Shown piece by piece: positions 19,301 through 31,609 of a stretch of DNA of 32,836 nt. Below the pieces are notes generated by a model, which was given only the letters and a program-made list of their open reading frames with translations, ran no database searches and had not been told where the DNA came from. Position 1 is the first letter of the stretch. The number at the start of each line of letters is the position of its first letter. Source of the stretch: Gonapodya prolifera JEL478 (lineage: Eukaryota; Monoblepharomycota; Monoblepharidomycetes; Monoblepharidales; Gonapodyaceae); the NCBI GenBank assembly GCA_001574975.1, contig KQ965816.1:192974-225809 (forward strand), written 5' to 3'. A program made the translations under genes and the position numbers.

Positions 19301-22300
19301 AACGCCTAAAAAAAGGTAATCGCTGATATCGCTCACGAGTGCTTTCTGAAGATCCAGTTTCTCCCTTTCTAGGAGAGCTACCGCCGACTTCAAGCTTTCT
19401 AGTTCTGCCGAAATTCCTGACAAAGAGCCATTACTCGCAAGCGAAGCTTCATTTTTGTATTGCAGGCTTTCCGGCGAAGTCAAACCACCGAATGATATTC
19501 CACGCTGTTGGCAAGAGAGCAAGATTCGATCCAGCTCTTGTCGATAAAAAGCAGTGTTTGAACGCCGCTTCTCCTCCGCCTCCCGCGCTTTCTGCTCGAA
19601 CTGAGATAGAAACGACTCAAGCATCTTAATCGTGTCTTCTTTTTCATTCAAGTGAGCAATACTTCGTGCTTCGTTCAATTCTTTCGCAACAGCATACATA
19701 GTTCAGTGGCATTCCACTCAGGGCGTTTTGGAACCACACTCACGAATCTTGGCTTCCCAATTCGCTTCCTTGAGGCGAAATTCCCGTTTTCGTCCCTCCA
19801 GCTCATCTTCAACGTCATCAAGTTTCCGTTGCAGTCGTTCGTATGTGCTCCTCTCCACGAACGATTTGGTGAACTCATCCAAATCGATGGCGCGGCTTTG
19901 GAATCGGCCATCCGAAAAATCATATACCTTCGAGAAGGAAAAAGATAAGAAAGAGAATCTCTCCCCTGGGTCAGAGTGAAGTCGAACCTTTCCCTCGTGG
20001 ATGACTTTCCGTAGAATGTGCTCAACCAACGTCACGAGGGCAACTCTATGAAGCAATGACGGTAAGACTCTGCTCGTTGCTTGGAAATAACCATAGTACG
20101 AAAAACTCGCCTCTTCGAAACCCCTAAATGGGCGTTACTCAACCACATGTTTATCGACGCAAGTTTTTTCTGAAATTCACGAGCTTCATGCGTTTCTCCA
20201 GCTCCCGCCACTTCCCATGGCACGCTTGCTCCAAACTCTGCAACTTCATTTCCATTCTGGGACAATTCTTCAGCTGCCGCCCACTTGGTGGTCTCCCGCC
20301 CTGGCTTTTCAGCATACGTTTGAGCACGCTCATCCCTTGGCATACTTGTCCTGACGTCCTCCTGGTATACGGTCGCATACCTATCGGCAGCATCATGATG
20401 AGCTTTGAATTGCTCGTGGGCGAACGTCTTGACGCCCTGCAAGACGTCGTCGAAGCCTACATCCTCCAGCAGGGAGCGGAGATAAGTGCGGCCTTGGACG
20501 GAGGGCGTAAGGTCAAGGACATAGTTGATAAAGAGAAGAACGGGAAGCTGCGGTGGAGATAAAATCGAGTGCAAGGTTGATATCCGGTACCTGTGCGCGA
20601 CAGCGCAGTGAATACTTGCAATGTAATCGGCTGCCTCCTTGATTTCGCCCTTGTCTAGACCAGCGCTAATACATCTTGTCGGATTAGACCCTTGCTTTGC
20701 GTCTCGACCTGGAGAAACTGGCGCCACGCCCTCAGGTATCCGCGCAAGCTTCCTGTCATCAGCATTTTTTCCCGTCCTCCGAGCGCCCACTGCGGTCCCC
20801 ATGATTCCCTGATCGTTAACCGCAGCACAGCTGTACTCGACCAGTGTTGTAAACGGATTGCTCTCCCTCCACTCATCTGAGCCCGAGTTGGCAGGCCAGT
20901 TTCGATCCAGCGAGGACGATATCGACGGGGATTTGGTAAGTGGGGCACCCGAAGAAACGTTTGACATCCTCGACTGCTGGCGAGAATGAATATTAGATCC
21001 CGTCCTTGACGATTTCCCCGAGTTGCCCGAGCTGTTCAGGGGGTCCTCAGCCCCATTGCCATCGAGTAAGTATCCTCTGGCGCCTCTCCGTTGGTACTCG
21101 AATCGCCTCAGCCTGTCCAGCACGCCCTTGACCATTCCCTCCCTCACGCCAGCATCGTCGTCCACCTCTGCGCTGCAGTTCTTCCGGCCGACCAACATCA
21201 TCAGAATGAGTATTTTGACGCCCAGACTCCTGGTGATCCAGAGCCGCGACTCGAGCATCCCGAGCACCGGGTCGTTTTCGTCGGGGTTTTGAGGCGTGAG
21301 AGAGGCGAGGATGGGCGCCAAGTGGATGGACTCGTGGTTGAGGACTTGGAGGAGCGCGAGAACGGATTGACGTTCGAGGCGATGATCCGTGTCTTTGCCA
21401 GAGATGCTAATGAGGGAGATAGTTAACAGAAGCGACAGTGTAATCTGCCCTTGGGACTGGAACTCATACCCTTCAAACTCTCGTTGGACTTGGAGCCAGG
21501 TGATAAATTGGAACTTGTGGGCGACGTCCGACGTCAACACAATGTGACCGCATCATAGAAATGCGCAACATACCATGATTTGAGGCCCTCGAGCATCGAC
21601 GAATTCAGTTGTAGCCCTAGGAAATATACCACATCACCGCCCAGTGCACGGCCAGCCAGGGAACACATTGTCTTACTGCTGCCCTCCCGTTCGCAAATGC
21701 ACATTCAGATCCTCTATGCTTTCCGTTACATTGGATGCGCTCCCAGTCTTGGAGAAGGCGCTGAACGCGCCCAGCATCTTTCCCTTGAGTGTTCCACCCC
21801 GATTGGCAGGAAGCTTCCTCTGGTCTGCATACTGCTGGAGCCGGTTCAGGATCGTAGATATTTTTAATGAAGTTTCTGACACTGATTTGGCAGTTTCGGG
21901 TGATTGTGGCCCAGTGATGTTGGGGTGAACTCCTTTCTGGTGTTGCTTTCCTGCTTGTCGATCAGGTGAACCCAGTCTGATGGAGGTCAGCCCTCGGACG
22001 CAGAGAGCCTATATAGTCGGTTAACACGAGCGACGATATGGAAACCTCGAGATTCTCTTACAAGCTGTAGCATTCCGTGTAAGTGATCTTTTGGGTTTTT
22101 AAGTTCAAGCACAACGTTCACGGCTTCCTGGGGTACATTTACAGGCGGAGGATTCTGAGCAACAAGCTAAATGGTGGAAGATGTGAATTATACCACGGTT
22201 CACGGTGTGATTTGGGTTGAGTGAGGATAGAACACACCTGAAACTCTTCCCAAAGTTGCTGAACCACCTCGTTCAATCGTACACCAGCTTCACCAATGGT

Positions 22301-22477
22301 AGACTGCACAGCGGTGACATTCGATGCCCACGTTCTCCACGGATTCGCGTCTTGTTCCCGAGGAATGGTTGCGGTCGAACCTGCTGCCATGGAATCATTC
22401 CCGAAACGACTAGAGGGAGAGGGAGGAAGATGTGCATCATGGCGAAGGGTGCCGCTTTGTATGCGCGTCCGATTCAT
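16311..22477 (-). CDS. Formin (diaphanous/Bni1/SepA type), 21 exons, about 1619 aa
   Basis: Formins nucleate and elongate unbranched actin filaments for polarity and cytokinesis. All 21 exons join in phase: 22477-22238, 22166-22062, 22008-21677, 21616-21574, 21513-20139, 20079-19988, 19927-19744, 19680-19337, 19271-19214, 19138-18551, 18486-18356, 18294-18226, 18165-18079, 18012-17944, 17889-17845, 17769-17731, 17662-17533, 17459-16981, 16899-16828, 16758-16698 and 16627-16311. Domain order is a GTPase-binding/FH3 region (about residues 200-730), a coiled coil (about 750-925), FH1 with three poly-Pro runs (about 945-990), and FH2 (about 1000-1475). FH2 has the lasso Trp in LRILQWEKLN, HIGNYMNSGS and FGEDPKSMTSEEFFGIF. 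A DAD-like GLDALINGI (about 1525-1533) predicts autoinhibition released by Rho GTPase. Exons 1-4 are the least certain. The gene is divergent from cdc14. Confidence 0.88.
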
Positions 22478-22962
22478 GTTTTGAGGGTGTCTGGAATTTC
22501 TTCGGTTCAAATAGACAGAATCTGAATTCAACCACCCTCACATCACAATCGTCACAACACCATAATTTTTTGATTGATCGAATGGGTATCGAATGTCACA
22601 GTGTTATGTAATTGTGGTATGTATTGAAAGTTCTGTTTGAACAACTGAAGGGAAGACTTCAGGAATGCTACGTTTTTGCACAGGAGATTTTGGCTTGGCA
22701 CCACTCGTTAGCAGAATAAACTTCATCTATCCCAGTTCACAAGATATTTGGCAGCCGGGTTGCAATCCCTGAAGATCGATGTGGTCAGGCCTTCCAATCG
22801 CGATCTCCACTCGTACGACTGCGAGACGGCTCTGACGTTCACACATCCTGCTCATCGGTACGTTCATCGCATCCCCAGCCAGCTGCGGTCGCGTCGCTCG
22901 TGATTCGTCGCTGATCACCCGAATGCGACTTCGTTCATCAACAGTCTCCCCAGCAACGTCCG
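22478..22962. promoter_or_regulatory. Shared upstream region of the divergent formin and cdc14 genes
   Basis: The 485 bp between the two start codons must contain both 5' UTRs and promoters. No clear TATA box or named operator was recognised. The geometry allows a bidirectional promoter; this is inferred from layout only. Confidence 0.5.
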
Positions 22963-25267
22963 ATGCCTTACTCTCCATCATCGCTCCACTTTGGCTCTGC
23001 GCTGAAGGCTGCAGACATCCTGGAAGACGCGAAGGAGTTCATCAAAGGTTCGTGTGTGCTGCATCACGTCTCACATTCAATCTGAAAGAGGTCGAGTCCA
23101 ATCGACGCTAACATTATTGTAATTTGGCTATATTGCAATCGATCAGGACGCCTGTACTATGCCGCTGTGCCTGGTCAACCGTCTTCAACAGAGTCCGTCC
23201 ATTTCTTCTCCGTTGATGACAGACTTGTCTACATCCCCTTCTTTTCGGACTTTGGCCCAAATAATCTCTCGCACGTCATTCGCTTTGTTAATTTGTTGAA
23301 TGAAAAGCTTGCGGTGAGTTCTTGAAGGGTGTCATTCTTGGTACCTGAGTATAACGTCGATGTGACCGATCAATCAAACACTCGTTAGAATCCTGCTTTC
23401 GCTCAGAAAAAGTTATGCTTTTACTCGGGTACCACCTTTGAGAAGAGAGCGAATGCGGCCTTCCTCATCTGCGCATACATGGTCTGTCTTATGCCGTCAC
23501 ATATTGATTGATGTCGACTGTGCTAATCTCACTCACGCCTGCTTGTTTCACGCCTGGTATTAAGGTCATCGCTTTAAAAGCGACTCCCGAGGTGGCATGC
23601 GCTCCGATCCGAGATATTCAACCCGTCTTGACTCCGTACCGCGACGCCGGATACGGACCAGCGACGTACTGGCTCACCGTACAAGACTGCATTACGGGAT
23701 TGCACAAGGCTTTGACCCTAGGCTTGCTGGATCTGGATGATTTTGATTTGCCTGAGTACGAGTTCATGGAGAAGGTGAGATATCCGCCTCTGATACATGT
23801 TAACATGTAGTCTCATCATGAACCAAATCCTGCCCTCGTCAGGTCGAGAACGGAGACATGAACTTTATCACCGACAAATTCCTCGCCTTTGCCAGCCCCC
23901 ATGACGACCCCCCAAATGTATATCCTCCAAGTCAGAGCTACCCATCTGACTTAGACTCGTCCACCTCGACACTGATCAACACGTCCGCCACGTCCCTCTC
24001 AGACATGCCAGACAAGCTTCTCCGTCGCAAGCGTCCCTCCAAGCTGCGCTCCTGCTACCGTATCGACGATCTCGTCAAGTACTTCAAAGAGGTTGGGGTG
24101 ACGACCGTGATTAGGCTCAACAACCGGATCTACGACAGGAGAAAGTTCACCGACGCGGGGATGAATCACGTCGAGCTGTACTTTCCGGACGGAACAAACC
24201 CACCGGAAGTTATTTTGAAGAAGTTTTTGGAGATTGCTGAGACCACACCTGGTTCGTAGAGTTGACGAGCTTCGTTTGACACCGTAATCCTCCAACTTCT
24301 TTCAAACATTTTCCAAAAAATCTCTTCGCAACCATAGGGGTCATCGCAGTTCACTGCAAAGCCGGACTCGGTCGCACAGGTTCTCTCATCGCTTCATACC
24401 TCATGAAGCACCACCTCCTCACGACCAGCGAGGTCATTTCGTTCCTTCGCATCATGAGGCCTGGCAGCGTGGTGGGACCGCAACAAAACTGGCTCGCCCA
24501 GTAAGTGTGATATGTGGCAAGGGTTCAAGGAGCAAAAGAACTCACGACCATGTCAATCGCCATAATTCCCCACCCAGGATGGAGCCTCGCTTGCACAGAA
24601 TGCACCCCACTACTCCCGTCCCACACGCGATTTCATTCCTGCGTCCGTCCACATTCCTCACCTCTCCACGGTTCGCCGCGCCCTTTAATCCCAAGCTCCT
24701 AGAACCTGGCAAAACCGCGTCAACAAACTCTCTGGATGACCTCGAGCGATCTTCGCGGATGGACTACGAGTACGGCACGGGCACATCGTCAATTGCGAGA
24801 AAGAACAAGTCGCCAAAGATTTTGGCACCCACGCCGCTCCACTCTGCGACGACCAAATTTTCCGAGTTGACCGTGTCAGGGGAGAGATCGGTGTCGGCAA
24901 CGGGGAAATACGCCATCCCCGTCCAGCCAAGGAAAGCACTACAAGTGCAGCTTGACCTTTCTAGTGGACAGAATCCTCGAGCTGTTTCGGTGAGTTATTG
25001 CAAGGTGGTCGTGGTGTGCATAAGCAAGACCGCCTAGTGCCAATTCTCACATTATTTCAATACTCCTTCACATATCATTAGACATCCCCTTCGTCGAACT
25101 CCAAGATCACTGCGCTACCCTCGCACCTCTCAGCGTCCCATCATCGGGCGCACTCTCTTTCTTCGTCCCACGCTGCAAGCGGAGCAAAGGCAAGCTACAG
25201 CCTCCGCTCAGTGGCGAACAGCATTATGGGCAAAATGAACCACCCAAGCTGCGATGATCAAGAATAA
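22963..25267 (+). CDS. cdc14: Cdc14 family dual-specificity protein phosphatase, 574 aa
   Basis: Cdc14 removes phosphate from Cdk sites to drive mitotic exit and cytokinesis. Eight exons join in phase: 22963-23047, 23147-23313, 23389-23481, 23565-23774, 23843-24251, 24338-24500, 24578-24989 and 25082-25267. The N-terminal domain shows [17 protein letters not shown] and [14 protein letters not shown]. The catalytic domain has the linker [42 protein letters not shown] and the active-site loop [10 protein letters not shown]. Its nucleophile is Cys328 and its invariant Arg is residue 334, followed by [14 protein letters not shown] Ser-rich insert of about 40 residues splits the region before the catalytic domain. 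The C-terminal 190 residues are Ser/Pro/basic and probably regulatory. The ATG at 22963 sits just before the conserved domain. The gene is intact and convergent with CPS. Confidence 0.95.
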
Positions 25268-25433
25268 GAACCGAAATAACCAGAGTCACCTCACTTATCA
25301 CATGTCCCCATGTAATACGAAACGTAAATAGCACAGGTGTAAATATTGTAAATAAGTTTCACTCGAAGATCCGCGAACTCGGCCAAGGTGTTCAAAACCA
25401 TAAGTGCAATTCTAAATTATATATCCTATACAT

Positions 25434-28400
25434 TCAAATCTTCACAGCCAGCTCAGGTTCCCTAACCCACGACTTCCAGCTCTTTGCAGCGTCCGACTTG
25501 GTCAACTGTCCATTGTTGTATCGCTCGAGGGCGTCAACAAACAGGCACGCGATCTTGGAGTCGTTAATGATACCAACGCCAAGATCGACACTCGTCCGCC
25601 TCATCAAGTAGTTGATGTCGTCTGTAGTCGGCGGTCGTTCTCGGGCGAGGTTAACCGTCAAGAGTACCTTCTTGGATTTGAAATGGTCCCGCGCGATCTT
25701 GCGGTCCCACAAAACGGTCTTCAGGTCCGCAGCAAGCGTTTCCGCAGAGCTGACTCCCTTCGACTTGAGCAATTCCACCGTGGCATCCGAGTCCGCGAGA
25801 ACGCGGTATCCCTGGCGGTCGAGCGATTGGCAGACGTGGACAAACTCCGCAACGTCCGTCAGGTGGTCTTTTCCAACAACGACGGCGGAGCCCTTCTCCA
25901 TGGGCAAGTTGCGGATGTTGTTGTGGTTGGAAAGGGTACCCACGATGAAACTCTCGTGGATGTCGCGACCGAAACACGCAACCTCTCCTGTCGACGCCAT
26001 TTCAACGCCCAACATGGGGTCGGCGCCTGCGAGTCGGGTCCAAGAGAAAATGGGGACCTTGACGCAGCGGTAGTCGCGGTCGACGGTCATGAGGTCCTGA
26101 GCGGGTGCGACTGCGCCAGGATCGTTCACGAGGGCCTTGGTGGCAAGATCGATGAAGTTGAAGTCGAGTGTCTTAGACACGAAGGGGAAGGATCGAGACG
26201 CACGGAGGTTGCACTCGATAACTTTCAGCTCGTAAGCCGGGGGTTTGGAGGGGTCGGTTTGGGGGAGGTCCCTCTTGATGATTTGCATGTTGAACGGACC
26301 GGTGATCTTGAAGGCCTTTGCAACCTTTTCTGCAATGGCCTTGCAGTCGGACACAACGGATGCGGTGAGAGGCTTCATGCCGACGGGGTTCTGGAAGGCC
26401 TTGGCGGCGTCAGCCTCAGAAACGACTTCCGGAGGCAACACCTATGAGAAGTAGCATGAGAAAAACGTCATTAGCGACCGCACCAGAACGAAACCATAGC
26501 CCGTCGATCAACTCACCAATGTAGCATCACCACTGTGCACACCGGCGTTCTCGACGTGCTGCGAAAGCGCGTACACGAGTAGTTCACCATCCTTGGCGAC
26601 GGCGTCTACATCCAATTCAGCAGCTCCGGCAATGAACTTGCTGATAACGACGGGGTGCTCATTGGACACATCCGCGGCGACGCTCAGGAAGTTTTTGAGC
26701 TCTTCGGGAGTGTGCGAGACTCGCATGGCAGCTCCAGAGAGCACGTACGACGGTCGCACGAGAACGGGGTACCTCAAAATTGGCGCGTATGACTGGTGAA
26801 TTAAACGACCGAGCAAAAAGTCGTACAATGACTCACTCAACACGCTCGGCAAACGCCAGCGCCTCCTCTGTACTCTTGAGCTCCTTCCACGCCGGCTGGT
26901 CCACACCAATCGAATCTAGCGTCTTTGAGAACTTCTCACGATCCTCCGCCCTATCGACATCGACTGGGCTCGTTCCCAACACGTTGACACCCCTGTTCCA
27001 CAACTTGAGGGCGATGTTCTGAGGCAGCTGCCCGCCGACACTGACGACGACGCCCGAAGCGGTCTCGAGCTCGTAAATGTCCATGACGCGCTCGAACGAG
27101 AGTTCGTCGAAGTAGAGACGGTCGCACTCGTCGAAGTCGGTCGATACGGTTTCGGGATTGTAGTTGATCATGACCGTGTGGTGGCCGAGTTCTTTGAGGG
27201 CGCGGATGGTCGAAACGCCACACCTAAAAATTCGTTCGATTCAAACACTCGAGTAAATGACAGGAAGGGCCTCTGAGACTCACCAATCGAATTCCACGGA
27301 CGACCCAATCCTGTACACTCCACTTCCCAAAACCATAATCCCCTTATCCTCAAAATCGACATCGTTCTTGGTCGCATTGTAGGTCGTGTACAAATAGTTC
27401 GTCGAAGCGGGGAACTCTGCCGCCAGGGTATCGATCCTCTTCACCACGGGGACGATCCCATGTGACTTCCTCAGACTCCGTACGGCAAGATCGGTCGACT
27501 TGGTGTAGTTTGCAATCTGGGCATCCGAGAACCCGACCTGCTTCGCCTTGACGAGCAAGTCCTTGGGGATCGTGGCGCTGGAAAGGTCGTAGGCGGTCTG
27601 CACGGTCGGCGGGGTGGTGGTCTGGTCGATCACCTCGGAGACGTTTTGTGGGCCCGTGTGCACCTCGAGCTTGCGCCGGACGTCGACGATGTTTTGGAGT
27701 TTATGCAGGAACCATTTGTCGACCTTGGTGAGGTCGTGGATTTGGTCCACCGTGCTGGGTGGGTGGGAATCAGTTCAGTGTCAGCACTCGCCGCAAGTGA
27801 AGTCACAAAGCACCGCTTCCAACTCACTAGCCCTTGTTGATCAACGCGTCCGCAATCGCAAACAACCTGCGGTCATTAGGCTGCACCATATTTTTCTCCA
27901 AGTCACCCTTGGGCAGCGCCACGGCCTCGAAACCGGGGAAGCTCGGGTCCACCATTCGGATGGCCTGCAGAGGGGTGAGTGTTCTCGAGTGAGGCACGGG
28001 TGTGATGGTACAGGAATGGAAGAGTACGGACCTTTTGCAAACTCTCCTCAAACGTTCGCCCGATGGCCATGACCTCACCCACACTCTTCATGGACGTGCC
28101 GATGTCGCGCGAGACGTGGTTGAATTTGGCAAGGTCCCACCTATGTCCGTCCGGAGCAGTTGTGGTCATCTTCCGTTCCTCCAATCTCCCCCGACAACCG
28201 CCCGAACCGAAACCGAAAATTCACCTCGGGATCTTACACACGATGTAATCCAAACTAGGCTCAAAGTTGGCCGTCGTGGACCGCGTGACCGAGTTCCTGA
28301 GGTCGGGCAGAGACGCGCCCAGACCGATCTTGGCCGCCACGAAAGCAAGCGGGTATCCTGTCGCCTTGGAGGCGAGGGCACTGGAGACAACACGTTGCGT

Positions 28401-30016
28401 CAGTTTGAGAATACACCGTAGAACAAGGCCATCAAGGGACCGCGGTAACGCAAAAATGCCAAACACCAACCTGGACCGAGACAACCGCGCATTGACCTCA
28501 ATAACTGCATACTCTGTACTATTCGGGCTGAGTGCATACTGGACATTACACTCCCCGACGACACCCAAATGCCTTATAATCTTGATTGCGGCGGTTCGGA
28601 GCATGTGGTACTCCTGGTCCGACAGGGTCTGCGAGGGCGCGACAACGATCGAGTCGCCCGTGTGCACGCCGAGAGGGTCGAAGTTCTCCATGTTGCAGAC
28701 GGTGATGCAGTTGTTCTCGGCGTCGCGGACGACTTCGTATTCGACCTGGAGTGGGGGTGGCATGGGTGTTGGTTTGGGCGTTGAGTGAGGGAGAAAGAAC
28801 AAAATGGTGGCTCACCTCTTTCCACCCCTTAATACTCTTCTCGACCAGAATCTGCGGGCTCAAGTTGAGCGCCTTACTGGCCAGGGATGTGAGTTCCTCG
28901 GGGTTCTCTGCGAACCCGGACCCGAGCCCGCCCAGTGCGTACGCGGCGCGAACAATGACAGGGTACCCAATTTCGGTGGCGACGCGGAGCGCGTCCTCGA
29001 CGTTGTCGACAGCTTCGGAGCGGATGATGGGGATGTTGATTTCTGGGTGGTGGGGGAACAAGGAGTATGGGAGTGGGTTGTGGTGAGTGAGCGAAACGGG
29101 AAGGGATGAGAAGACGGGACGCACCTTTCAAGGCCTTGGCGAACAAGTCCCTGTCTTCGGAAAGTTCCAAGGTACGGACTTGGGTCCCGAGCACCCTGAC
29201 ATTGTACTTCTTGAACACCCCCAAATGCTCCAGCTGGACACCGACATTCAGCGCGCTCTGGCCACCAAACGCCAGCATAATACCGTCAGGCTTCTCCTTC
29301 TGGATGACGTACTCGATGAACTCTGCCGAGATGGGGAGGAAGTACACCGTGTCGGCGAGGTCCTCCCCGGTCTGGATCGTCGCGATGTTGGGGTTGATCA
29401 GGATCGTGTGCACGCCTTCTTCTCGGCAGGCCTTGATGGCTTGGGAGCCGGAGTAGTCGAATTCACCGGCTTGGCCGATACTGAGCCCTCCCGAACCGAC
29501 GATGAGGACCTTTTTGGCAAGTGGGCCGTTCTTGAGCGCTGATTTGAAGACAGGGGTGGCCGGTTGCGGCGCGGCGGTCGCATAATTTCGGCGGACGAAG
29601 GGAGCAAAGCGAGCGAATGATTCGAAGGGGTTGAATTGGGGGAGTTGCGATGTGGTTTTCTCGGGAATCGAGGTGATCGATGAGGGCGTGTCACGGAAGG
29701 TGGTGGCGGACCATGATTTGGGCTTGGAAACGGGAACAAGAGAGAGGGATTTGCTGGATGTGCTTAGTTGACGGGCGGCGGGAGATGCGGAAAGGGCGGA
29801 AAGGGAACGGAGAGCAGAGGTTGGGAGAGAGGCGGATTGGGAGGCTGTGGAGGGAGAAAGTGAGTAAAAAGTTGAGGGAAAAGAGTTGCAAGATACAAGG
29901 CGTGACTGAGTGGGAATCGAGTGGCGATTGCGCCAGGAATCGCGTCGATATGTCACCAGGTACCCCTCTCCCGTTCTCACAGACTCACCGGAACGAGCAA
30001 CGACACCGAAATCCAT
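25434..30016 (-). CDS. CPA2: Carbamoyl-phosphate synthase, arginine-specific large chain, mitochondrial, 1257 aa
   Basis: It makes carbamoyl phosphate from bicarbonate, ammonia (from a separate small subunit) and two ATP, for arginine synthesis. Eleven exons join in phase: 30016-29989, 29844-29125, 29042-28816, 28745-28471, 28380-28225, 28140-28032, 27964-27828, 27754-27284, 27223-26837, 26772-26517 and 26441-25434. Residues 1 to about 98 are Ser/Arg-rich and end in FVRRNYAT, a mitochondrial presequence. The first half begins at [18 protein letters not shown] (about 120), with ATP-grasp residues in [14 protein letters not shown]. The second half begins [20 protein letters not shown] (about 690) and contains [15 protein letters not shown]. 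The MGS-like regulatory domain is C-terminal. No glutaminase, DHOase or ATCase is fused, so this is the arginine enzyme and not URA2/CAD. The leader sets it apart from cytosolic yeast Cpa2. The frame is intact and ends in TGA. Confidence 0.93.
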
Positions 30017-30272
30017 TTCAAAGAGGTGTAGAGTAGTAATTTGTGATGTGAATAAGTCGCCGGATAGTGTGCTGCGTGAGGAACGTGGAGATTGCGACAG
30101 GTGAAGACTCCGGCCCGGTGACGCGAACGACCAGCAGACACGCACCGTGACGATCCCGAGTGTGCTTTCGCTGGCTGCGTCGCAGTCCGGTGTGTGCTCG
30201 CGTTGTCGTCGTCGGATGTCTTCGCGCGAGACAAAGAAAACGTTTCTTTTTGTGAGCGGGAGATGCGTCAAT

Positions 30273-30333
30273 GTGGCACAGACTGTGCCACCGTCATTTG
30301 ACGTGCTCAGTGAGGGCCGCACTCCTCACGTCA
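30273..30333. promoter_or_regulatory. Inverted repeats upstream of the CPS gene
   Basis: GTGGCACA-GAC-TGTGCCAC (30273-30291) is a perfect inverted repeat with a 3-bp spacer. It is followed by TGACGTG at 30299-30305 and its reverse complement CACGTCA at 30327-30333. The latter two resemble CRE/bZIP half sites. They lie 257-317 bp upstream of the CPS start, which is reasonable for a promoter. Binding factors are not known; this is a candidate only. Confidence 0.4.
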
Positions 30334-30565
30334 GCCGAGAGGGAAAAAGACGGCACGGGTTTTATTCCTCAGCGGAGGTATTGTTGGAAATGGTTGAGAC
30401 TTGTGCGAATCGGGTCACAAATAAGGTTTCGATATTCAGCTATTCTTCCCCTGTCACCTAAAACGTCAAGTGCCATTATACATTTTCCACCGCTCTGCCA
30501 GATTGACTCCACCACCGTGCAAGAATTACAGCGGAGAAGTGTGCTTGGTCGTCGGTCACACCCCA

Positions 30566-31498
30566 TTATGTAATTGACCCAAACATCTTCTCCAGCTCCT
30601 CCTCCACAACTCCCACCGGCGCAGCGCTCGCACACAACTGCTCCCTCAGCCTGGCCACGTCCGTGGCTATCGACAATCCCACATTCCGCGCAACCTCCGC
30701 CAGCCCACACACAATCGTAGGTACATTCATAGCAATTGTAACCTCGTCCTTCGCGAGCTCCACAATCGCTCGCACGTCCTTCCACCGCTGCTCGGCCAGG
30801 AGCGCACGCCAACTCTAGCGCCCAGCCGCCACTTCATTCTGCGCTCGCACCCGGAACTCCGCACCAAATTGCCTCTTCCCCACCTGGTGCCCTCGGTGCC
30901 GTATGGCCGCAGCAACCAGACCCCCTTGTCAATCGTCCCGTCGGTGCACTCTGGTATCTCCACCATCACAAGCCGCAGCATACCACGGTGTCCTTTTGCT
31001 GCAGCATCAACCAAATCCCGCCACACGCTCCGAACTCCTGCACCAGCATCCTCACCATGACCACGTCCCCGCGTCGCATTGCCTCGCCCATTGCTGTCCG
31101 CCCGCGATACGACGGCTGGTTGATTTTGGCACCCATCTCCACTAATACCTTTAAGACTTGCATGTCCCCGACACTACACTCGGCCACCAGCGCGTCCTGC
31201 ACGGTTCCGTACGCGTTTTGCGCCCTCACAGCCTTCACCGCAGAGCTCAACACGGCAGCATAGAGGTGTTTGTTGAGAGCATCAGTGGGAGGGCCCAGGC
31301 AATGGTAAACGAGCTTGCCATATCGATGATTGACGACGGGCGAGAAATGCGGAGCAATCCGAGCAAGGATTTCGGACGGCAGATGGAGGAGGGGGAAGTG
31401 GGATGGTTGGGAGCTCGTTGGTTGGGGAGAAGCACATCCAGAGGAGGTCGCAGAAGATGGGATTGGGAACGTGGTGGGTCGGTGACGTTGGAGTCGTC
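30566..31498 (-). pseudogene. Diverged F-box/ankyrin relative with broken frame
   Basis: The frame open from about 31498 has no ATG but reads HFPLLHLPSEILARIAPHF and then PPTDALNKHLYAAVL. This matches the PFPLLRLSPEILLRIS ... LNRQLYTVLSDPV stretch of the 12.6-14.1 kb gene. Ankyrin-like text follows (MQVLKVLVEMGAKINQPSY, RGRTAMGEAMRRGDVVMV). The reading then moves to a second frame near 31035 (VDAAAKGHRGMLRLV) and to a third near 30800 (WRALLAEQRWKDVRAIVEL) before stopping at 30566. Some shifts could be unrecognised introns (a 50-bp GT-AG candidate exists near 30880-30830), but the missing start and the shift near 31035 favour a pseudogene. It is clearly family-related but far more diverged than the tandem copy. 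Confidence 0.55.
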
Positions 31499-31609
31499 CT
31501 CAGTGTTGAAATACTCAAACGCTGTGGTTTCGTCATCGTCGCATACGTCAATCGCTGTATTTTGCGGAGGGGTGGGCCGGCCGCCACAGCACAATCTTTT
31601 GAGATCCAC

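Noticed and set aside
20950-21440. A short extra intron inside formin exon 5 near LLLTISLISISG.
   Set aside because: Candidate GT-AG pairs would be only 21-41 bp, and the uninterrupted frame continues well.
25683-26447. Long plus-strand frame of 254 codons.
   Set aside because: It is the reverse complement of the last CPS exon, whose minus-strand reading is an unmistakable CPSase C-terminal half with MGS domain.
29989-30322. Upstream extension of the CPS frame to 30322, giving a longer N terminus.
   Set aside because: The ATG at 30016 plus a GTGAGT donor at 29988 and a CTCCACAG acceptor at 29845 gives a proper presequence; the extension reads like UTR and intron.
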